A DNA stretch of 64,000 bases from NCBI RefSeq assembly GCF_024679245.1, contig NC_090178.1:44525072-44589071 (forward strand), written 5' to 3'. Shown in pieces: positions 57,997 to 64,000 of this stretch; positions within the stretch are counted from its first letter, which is position 1; every line of letters begins with the position of its first letter. The notes under the pieces were generated by a model. The model was not told where the DNA came from and searched no databases. It worked only from the letters and a program-made list of their open reading frames with translations. The position numbers and the translations under genes were made by a program. The DNA comes from Pseudorasbora parva. Lineage: Eukaryota; Chordata; Actinopteri; Cypriniformes; Gobionidae.

Positions 57997-58930
57997 AGAG
58001 CCTTACAAAATGACTTTCAGCGGGCCACTAGTGTGAATGTCTCTGACCAAACAATCAGAAACAGACTTCATGAGGGTGGCCTGAGGGCCAGACGTCCACT
58101 AATGGGCTCTGTGCTACCTGCCCGGCACTGTGGAGCTTGATTGGCTTTTGCTATTGAACACCAGAATTGGCAGGTCTGCCACTGGAGCCGTGTGCTTTTC
58201 ACAGACAAGAGCCGGTTCATCCTGTGCACGTGACAGACGTGAAAAGGTCTGGAGAAACCGTGGAGAACGTTGTGCTGCCTGTAACATCATTCAGCATGAG
58301 CGGTTTGATGGTGGGTCAGTGATGGTTTTGGGAGGCATATCCACCCTGACAGCCATTAGGTATCGGGATGAAATCCTTGGGCGTATTGTCAGACCCTATG
58401 CTGGTGCAGTGGGTCCTGGGTTTCTCCTGGAGCACAACAATGCCCGGCCTCATGTGGCAAGAGTATGCAAGCAGTTTTCTGGAGGATGAAGGAATTGATA
58501 ACATTGAATGGTCACCACCCTCACCTGAACTTTATCCAAAAGAACACCTCTGGGATATTGTGTTACTGTCCATCCGACGGTGCTAGGTTCTGCCCTGTGA
58601 TCCCTTGGTCCAGATCTGGGAGGAAATACCCCGGGACACCATCCGTTGTCTCATTAGGAGCATGCCCTGACATTGTCGGGCAGGAATACAAGCATGTGGG
58701 GGCCATACAAACTACTGCTTACCATTTTGAGTTTCTGCAATGAAATTTCATCAAAATGGACTAGCCTGCTGCATAATTTTCTCACTTTGATTTTGAGGGT
58801 TTCTTTGAATTCAGTCCTCTGTAGGTTGATCATTTTCATTTCCATCAAACAATGTGGCATCCTTTCATTCATAACACATTACCTAGTCCATATTAGTATA
58901 GATATCCAGAACAATATTTTTCCCCCTTAT
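57997..58930 (+). mobile_element. Tc1/mariner element fragment, third lineage
   Basis: It begins abruptly within the transposase gene and runs through the C-terminus into 3' non-coding text (GGACTAGCCTGCTGCATAAT, CATCAAACAATGTGGCATCC) that I know as the tail of this lineage. The inverted termini are not present. Confidence 0.7.
58005..58740 (+). pseudogene. Tc1 transposase remnant, third lineage, catalytic Asp changed
   Basis: Plus-strand blocks in order: end of the second helix-turn-helix (VSDQTIRNRLHEGGLRARRP), the region around the first catalytic Asp (LFTDKSRF, with DES changed to DKS), RRGERxAACNIIQHERFDGG, GSVMVLGGIS, LTAIRYRDEILGRIVRPYAG, AVGPGFLLEHNNARPHVARV, EDEGIDNIEW and SPELYPKEHLWDI. 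The second catalytic Asp of the usual HDNARPH is Asn here (HNNARPH); the Glu of EHLW remains. Frameshifts occur near 58175 and 58480 and further stops follow. Not functional. Confidence 0.8.
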
Positions 58931-58978
58931 ACATTATACATTAATTATATTTATATTATATAGACAATTGTTGTCCTT

Positions 58979-59111
58979 CATCCCCAGACAAAAATACATT
59001 TTCTCTTTTCTCAGTCTAGAAGGCACCAAATTCAAAAATAATTTCACATTTCTACTCCATAAATGACCCAGTTTAAATACAGATTCATCTTCCCAGCGCT
59101 GAAGTACCCCT
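58979..59111. mobile_element. Right end of the GGGTTACTTCAGCG MITE family
   Basis: It matches 4330-4460 closely and has the complete terminus GCTGAAGTACCCCT next to TTAA (59112-59115). The left 600 bp are missing. Confidence 0.75.
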
Positions 59112-59115
59112 TTAA

Positions 59116-60176
59116 GTGATGCATGAGGCAAGCCATTTTTTGGTCAATATAGGGACACTCAAGGGCACCTAAGAGTCTTAATAGTAATGCTTCAGGCACT
59201 AGACCATGCTTTCAGTATTTTGATGCCTTGTGTGTGAGGTATATATAGACATGTTTTGAAACAGAGTCAAACTCCACTTGCCCTACATAATTCCCTCCCA
59301 TTCCCTCACACATCAAGGGCTCCAGTGTTATAGATCCTTTACAAACACCAAATTTCCCAGGAACTCCTGCACACCGCTTGTAAAATTCTTCTCCTTATAT
59401 GCTTATTGACCCTTTTTTTCTGTCAGAAAATAGACTACTTTGCAGAGGACAAAAGCTGCACCTCAGCATCAGCACTATTTTGCTTCATGAATCAAGCCCT
59501 GAAACTCTTCTCAGTGAGTTTAAGAGAAAAGACTGCCAAGAGACAGATGTTTTGTCTCCTTAATTGGGAGCCAATATGCTGGGGAAATTATAGAAACTGA
59601 GGCAAGCATTCCAACCAGGATATCTGCCTGATAGCAATGCACGTCTGCTTCAAAGAGATGGGCTTTTTTTCATTAGCATACTTCTTTTCCACTGAAAGGC
59701 ATTTCAGCTTAAGCAATGCGTTTGAGAGGTACTAATGTCAGCTTAGCTGAAGTTGGGCAATTAAAAATGCCATCAAATTAGCTGACTGATAAAATGTTCT
59801 GCTGCAAAAATGAAAGAAAAAAAAAATATGAACAGTGACATATAGAAGGTAGTAAGAAGAGCCTTGCTATTGTCAGTGAAACACGTACATCATTATTCTC
59901 CTGCATCATCTGCATCCTTTATCATTATAAAACCTGTCTACATATAGTGGACATAGCATTATGGAAACAGCACGTGGCCAGTGTGACGCTCTGCTCAATA
60001 TTATGCTTTATGCCACATAGAAACTGATTAGGTTGTTGGTGAATTTGAAGTACACACGTGACAATGTTTGTTTTTAGTACACTTGACCAAACCCACACTA
60101 CAAAAGAATCAAATAATAGTCCAAAACCTAGTAACCCTTGAGATTATTACATAAGAGCAAAATGTTTGTGTGCATA
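59116..60176. other. Repeat-free stretch with one exon-like interval
   Basis: About 1 kb without visible transposon sequence. It contains the candidate exon at 59427-59513 and a balanced-composition segment to about 59780. It may be unique or conserved non-coding DNA. Confidence 0.4.
59427..59513 (+). CDS. Candidate 29-codon internal exon, gene unknown
   Basis: A strong acceptor (CCCTTTTTTTCTGTCAG) precedes 59427 and a strong donor (TTCTCA then GTGAGT) follows 59513. The 87-nt interval is divisible by three and open in the first frame: KIDYFAEDKSCTSASALFCF then MNQALKLFS. I recognise no protein family, and no partner exon is in the window. Chance pairs of splice-like sites are common in AT-rich DNA. 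Confidence 0.2.
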
Positions 60177-60246
60177 TACAGTGCCTTGCGAAAGGATTCG
60201 GCCCTCTTGAACTTTGCGACCTTTTGCCACATTTCAGGCTTCAAAC

Positions 60247-61437
60247 TAGAGGTCTTCACGGGTCCAAAAATTTGCACCCGAACCCGAAGAGACCCGCAAT
60301 GTTCAACACAGACCCGACCCGGACCCGTCTATTATTTCAAAAACTGGACCCGGACCCGTGCAGATCCGAAAAATGCCAAAAATATATTACCCGGAACCGA
60401 CATGGACCCGTCTATTATTTGATAGCTGGAACCGAACCCGCCGGGAAGACACAGACGCGACTGGACCCGATTGTCTCATATTACACAATATAACGTTACT
60501 GCTGTTAACAAGTTAATGAACAATCTGCGAAAAATAACTTTGTCTCAGTCAGCCTACCTAACGATAGCCTTTGTCTCCCTTGTACCTTGATTGTGATGTA
60601 TTACAATATTCCTCATTAATTGTTCCAAGCATGCTTAATTCACTCCTTTCAGCTGTAAAAGTCAATTTTATTTCACAGTGACGGATTTATGAGTTAATTC
60701 GCATAATAACTTTGACTGTTTGCCCTTTTGAACTAATAACTATTGCTCGTTTAGTGCCATGGCCGCTTGCGTTACCATTATTTATTTGCCATAATCTCTC
60801 TGAGCCAAGTCTGACTAGCAGAACTTTAAGATTAAACAAGACGGTTCATTCATATTATTTTTAAAGTCATTACAGTCACTGCGGAAGCTCGGGTTGCCAT
60901 AGAGACATGACACGCGCTTGAGACTGCACTCGCGCGTCAGCTGGAGCAACCTGAAATATGAGCCTTTTTTTACGCAATTTGAGCATCACAGAAAACATTT
61001 ATGTGACAGTTCACCTGAGGTCTTGTTGCTGATTTGAAATATATTCTTGAGTACATTATTACCGCGCGCATGCATTAAATCTACCCGCTTTCTAAACGGC
61101 TGAGAGAGCGCGCGCGAGAGAGAGAGAGCGCGCTTGTGTTTTTGTTGTTGTTGTGCATTTCTAAACCTCATTTCCCGGCTCACACTTTTCTTATCCTAAT
61201 TTAGCAATTTGTAAGTTACACAAAACACACAAGCCGCGCTGACTCTCACGGCCAGGTGTTCTGCGAGTCCGATTGACGTATTACATAGGCTACAACATTA
61301 ACAGACCCGGGAACCGAAGTAATTGATTAGGACCCGACCCGGACCCGGCTGACCATTTAAAAAATAGACCCGAACCCGTACGGGTCCCGGGTCGGATCCC
61401 GGGTCCACGGGTCTCGGGTGCTCCGTGAAGACCTCTA
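60247..61437. mobile_element. hAT MITE nested in Tc1, perfect 8-bp TSD
   Basis: CTTCAAAC is duplicated at 60239-60246 and 61438-61445. The ends TAGAGGTCTTCACGG and CCGTGAAGACCTCTA are perfectly inverted over 15 bp. Arrays of GACCCG / CGGGTC motifs follow inside both ends (60280-60475 and 61303-61425), as expected of subterminal transposase-binding sites. 1191 bp, with no transposase. A short GA/GC tract (61109-61133) lies in the middle. Confidence 0.9.
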
Positions 61438-61767
61438 CTTCAAACATAAAGATATGAAACTGTATTTTTTTGTGAACAATCAACAACTTGTGGGACACAA
61501 TCATGAAGTGGAACGAAATGTATTGGATATTTCAAACTTTTTTAACAAATCAAAAACTGAAAAATTGGGCGTGCAAAATTATTCGGCCCCTTTAATTTCA
61601 GTGCAGCAAACTCTCTCCAGAAGTTCAGTGAGGATCTCTGAATGATCCAATGTTGACCTAAATGACTAATGATGATAAAGAAATCCACCTGTGTGTAATC
61701 AAGTCTCCGTATAAATGCACCTGCACTGTGATAGTCTCAGAGGTCTGTTTAAAGTGCAGAGAGCATC

Positions 61768-62103
61768 ATGAAGGACAAGGAACACACCAGGCAGGTCCGA
61801 GATACTGTTGTGGAGAAGTTTAAAGCTGGATTTGGATACAAAAAGATTTTCCAAGCTTTAAACATCCCAAGGAGCACTGTGCAAGCGATAATATTGAAAT
61901 GGAAGGAGTATCAGACCACTGCAAATCTACCAAGACCTGGCCGTCCCTCTAAACTTTCAGCTCATACAAGGAGAAGACTGATCCGAGATGCAGCCAAGAG
62001 GCCCATGATCACTCTGGAGGAACTGCCGAGATCTACAGCTGAGGTGGGAGACTCTGTCCATAGGACAACAATCAGTCGTATCCACAACTATTTTCGCAAG
62101 GCA

Positions 62104-62106
<3 letters not shown>
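61768..62106 (+). pseudogene. Truncated Tc1 transposase: intact DNA-binding domain only
   Basis: ATG at 61768 opens an uninterrupted frame. Residues about 1-55 form the first helix-turn-helix (KDKEHTRQVRDTVVEKFKAG, IPRSTVQAIILKWKEY). Residues 62-66 give the GRPSK linker, related to the AT-hook-like GRPR of Tc1 proteins. Residues about 70-110 form the second helix-turn-helix (RRRLIRDAAKRPMITLEELP, HRTTISRIHN). The frame then runs into the terminal repeat (YFRKAL) and onward through the (TA)n tract as Ile-Tyr repeats to a stop at 62262. Full Tc1 transposases are about 340 residues; here the DD34E domain is gone. If transcribed, the product could bind Tc1 ends without cutting. No evidence of expression. 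Confidence 0.8.

Positions 62107-62179
<73 letters not shown>
62107..62179. repeat. (TA)n tract, left part
   Basis: About 70 bp of perfect TA adjoining the Tc1 right end. It continues at 63343 on the far side of the hAT insertion. Confidence 0.95.
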
Positions 62180-62182
<3 letters not shown>

Positions 62183-63338
62183 GCATGTGCCGATATCATT
62201 TTTTCATGTTGCGATTAATTGATGAAGTTTTATCACGATATACGATATTATCACGATATTAAAATAAGTTGCAAAAAAAAGTGTTGCCATAGCATAACAG
62301 CTTTAAGAACTATTTTTGTAAGAACAAAAATAACTGAATGTTTAAATACAATAGTGCACCAAAAATATATACAGCTCTGGAAAAAAATTAAGAGACCCCT
62401 CATTGAGAAATCAATGTTAAGTGGTCTCTTGATTTTTTTCAGAGCTGTAAAAGTACAATTTTCAAACAGATTAAAATGCACAAGAATTAGGCTATAAAGA
62501 ACAACAGGTAGGCTTACAAATTACAATAAGGTCTCATTATTTAATGCATTAACTAAGATTGAGCAATAGCTACATTTGGTACAGAAAGTATTATGTTTTT
62601 GTTAATGTTAGTTAAGAAATACTGATCATTGTTAGTTTTATCTTAGGTCCATTAAAAAAGTTATTTTGATTTTGATTTTAATGTTATTAAAAAGTAACTA
62701 AGAAATGAACATAGAATGATTAATTCTTTATAAGTATTTTTCATTGTCAGTTTGGTAATAATGAATTAACATGTTAACTAATGAAGTCGTATCTCAAAGT
62801 TATACTGAACAATAACAAATATAATTAGAACAATTCTAATTATTAGGGTATGTTGTAGTCCAGATTAAAACATAAAAATGTTTAAATTTGAAAATAAATA
62901 GCCTATTAAGTCTTTAAGTATTAAGTATTTGGTGCTGTGATGAACAACATTGAGATTACAAAAACGAATGGCTGTTTTAAAAACTACACGCGTTTTTTTG
63001 TTTGTTTGCTGGTTTCCGGGGTAACCGGCTTCATTCTGCAGTTCATCAGCGCCCTCTGCCGTCACTGAGCGGCACTTCATCAGCGCGTCTCCTTCACCGG
63101 TTCAGTCATGTGCGAACGCACGTTGGGCTTGTTTATATCTGAGCGCGTGTCCCTTTGACGCAGAATACAGCGGTGTTGAGCATTTATACGGTTGATGGGC
63201 AAAGTATTCTTGAGTGCATTATAAAAAAATTATAAATTGTTAATAAATTATTATTTACGATATTTTAAAGTGCCCACGATAACAATATCGTGCATATTCA
63301 TTATCGTGATAAATCGCATTATCGAAAATCGGCACATG

Positions 63339-63342
<4 letters not shown>
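62180..63342. mobile_element. hAT element inserted in a (TA)n microsatellite
   Basis: TAGGCATGTGCCGATATC at 62180 and the inverse GATTTTCGATA-side text ending ATCGGCACATGTCTA at 63342 are inverted termini with one mismatch in the outer 15 bp. Both are followed internally by TATCGTGATA / CACGATAT motifs. The flanks ATATATAT fit an 8-bp duplication but cannot be told from the microsatellite. The interior 62525-62800 contains a decayed GTTAGTTAA-type repeat. 1163 bp, no transposase. Confidence 0.75.

Positions 63343-63402
<60 letters not shown>
63343..63402. repeat. (TA)n tract, right part
   Basis: About 58 bp of perfect TA, the continuation of the tract at 62107-62179. Confidence 0.95.
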
Positions 63403-63405
<3 letters not shown>

Positions 63406-64000
63406 GCAGAATTTAGTTTCTTATGGTCTAAGAGTCATTCGTCCTCCAGACGGGCTGTCATGTGCCTTTTACTGTGGAATGGCTTCCGTCTGGCCACACT
63501 ACCGTACAGGCCTGATTGGTGGAGTGCTGCAGAGATGGTTGTTCTTCTGGAAGGGTCTCCTCTCTCCACAGAGGAACACTAGATCTCTGTCAAAGTGACC
63601 AACGGGTTCTTGGTCAGCTCCCTGAATAAGGCCCTTCTCCCTCGATTGCTCAGTTTTGCCGTTTGGCCAAATTTAGGAAGAGTTCTGGTGGTTTTAAACG
63701 TCTTCATATACAGATGATAGAGGCCACTGTGCTCACTGAGACCTTCAATGCTTCAGAAATGCTTCTGTACCCTTCCTCAGATCTGTGTCCTGTCTCAGAG
63801 GTCTACAGACAATTTTTTGAACTTCATGGCTTGGTCTGTGCTCTGACATGCACTTTTAAATTTGAGACGTTATATAGACAGGTGTGTGCCTTTCAAAATC
63901 ATGTCAAATCAACTGAATTTACCACAGGTGGACTCCAATCTAGTTGTAGAAACATCTCAAGAATGATCAGTGGAAACAGGAGCACCTGAGCTCAATTTGA
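63403..64000 (-). mobile_element. Tc1/mariner element 5' part, running off the window
   Basis: The minus strand carries the leader (CACACCTGTCTATATAACGT, then the ATG) and N-terminal coding region of a Tc1-lineage transposon. The 3' part is cut off at 63403 by the (TA)n tract, and the left terminus lies beyond 64000. Confidence 0.75.
63415..63827 (-). pseudogene. Tc1 transposase N-terminal remnant
   Basis: The frame starts at ATG (63825-63827, minus) with MKFKKLSVDL, then a TGA. After frameshifts the DNA-binding region continues as TTRTLPKFGQTAKLSNRGRR and ALFRELTKNPLVTLTE, then a TAG, then SRRTTISAALHQSGLYG and SVARRKPFHSKRHMTARLED. The order is helix-turn-helix, a decayed GRPSKLS linker (GQTAKLS), second helix-turn-helix, and the region before the catalytic core. 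At least two stops and two frameshifts make it inactive. The DDE domain is missing. It differs in sequence from the Tc1 copy at 60179-62106. Confidence 0.8.

Larger units (their letters stand above)
60179..62106 (+). mobile_element. Tc1 deletion derivative with both termini, split by a hAT
   Basis: CAGTGCCTTGCGAAAGGATT starts at 60179 after TA and the inverse TTTCGCAAGGCACTG ends at 62106. Leaving out the nested hAT and one TSD copy (1199 bp), the element is 729 bp: left terminus, leader, transposase start codon, DNA-binding region, then directly the right terminus. The catalytic domain is cleanly absent. The right flank is TG followed by a (TA)n tract. Confidence 0.85.

Noticed and set aside
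61084..61140. GAGAGAGAGCGCGC tract as a regulatory element
   Set aside because: It is a short low-complexity run inside a non-coding hAT MITE; nothing supports a function.
1..64000. Bacterial-type systems: operons, CRISPR, phage defence, riboswitches, ribosome-binding sites
   Set aside because: Repeat content, TTAA/TA/8-bp insertion signatures and splice-like signals are those of an animal genome; no such structures were seen.
1..64000. tRNA, rRNA or tRNA-derived SINE with A and B boxes
   Set aside because: I looked for GGTTCGAATCC-like B boxes with upstream A boxes and found no convincing pair.

Overview
This 64 kb window looks like chromosomal DNA from a teleost fish, most likely a cyprinid. 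There are no operons and no long open frames. Short tandem repeats, mainly (CA)n, (TA)n and (CT)n, are abundant. The dispersed repeats match families I know from zebrafish and carp-like genomes. I found no complete cellular protein-coding gene, no rRNA, no tRNA and no CRISPR array. The sequence is intergenic or intronic DNA built largely from layered transposons, plus two weak candidate host exons (49619-49639 minus, 59427-59513 plus).

Layout. 1-6310: partial fold-back elements, a PIF/Harbinger-type element split by a hAT element with a perfect 8-bp duplication, a TTAA-flanked MITE, and a dead Tc1 copy inside an older repeat. 7124-19106: one Harbinger-type element swollen to 12 kb by a head-to-tail array of three units of about 3 kb rich in microsatellites; unit 3 also carries a TTAA MITE. 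19347-33000: a dense series of TTAA-flanked elements, one with a broken THAP zinc-finger exon, plus hAT relics and a fold-back element. 34575-37625: two solo LTRs with target duplications, one inside another transposon. 39545-40650: LINE fragments. 44461-51635: further TTAA, Harbinger-type and hAT elements, several abutting. 52925-58930: pieces of three Tc1 lineages around an intact Harbinger-type MITE. 60179-64000: a Tc1 deletion derivative that keeps an uninterrupted transposase DNA-binding domain, itself split by a hAT, followed by a hAT inside a (TA)n tract and the start of another Tc1 copy on the minus strand.

Elements were called mainly from paired terminal inverted repeats plus target-site duplications (TSDs: 8 bp for hAT, TTAA for Kolobok/piggyBac-type, TA for Tc1, TAA/TTA for Harbinger-type, 4-5 bp for LTRs) read directly from the sequence. 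Family names come from general knowledge of these superfamilies and of common fish repeats; no database search was possible. Nothing here encodes an intact transposase. Any mobility would depend on enzymes made elsewhere.
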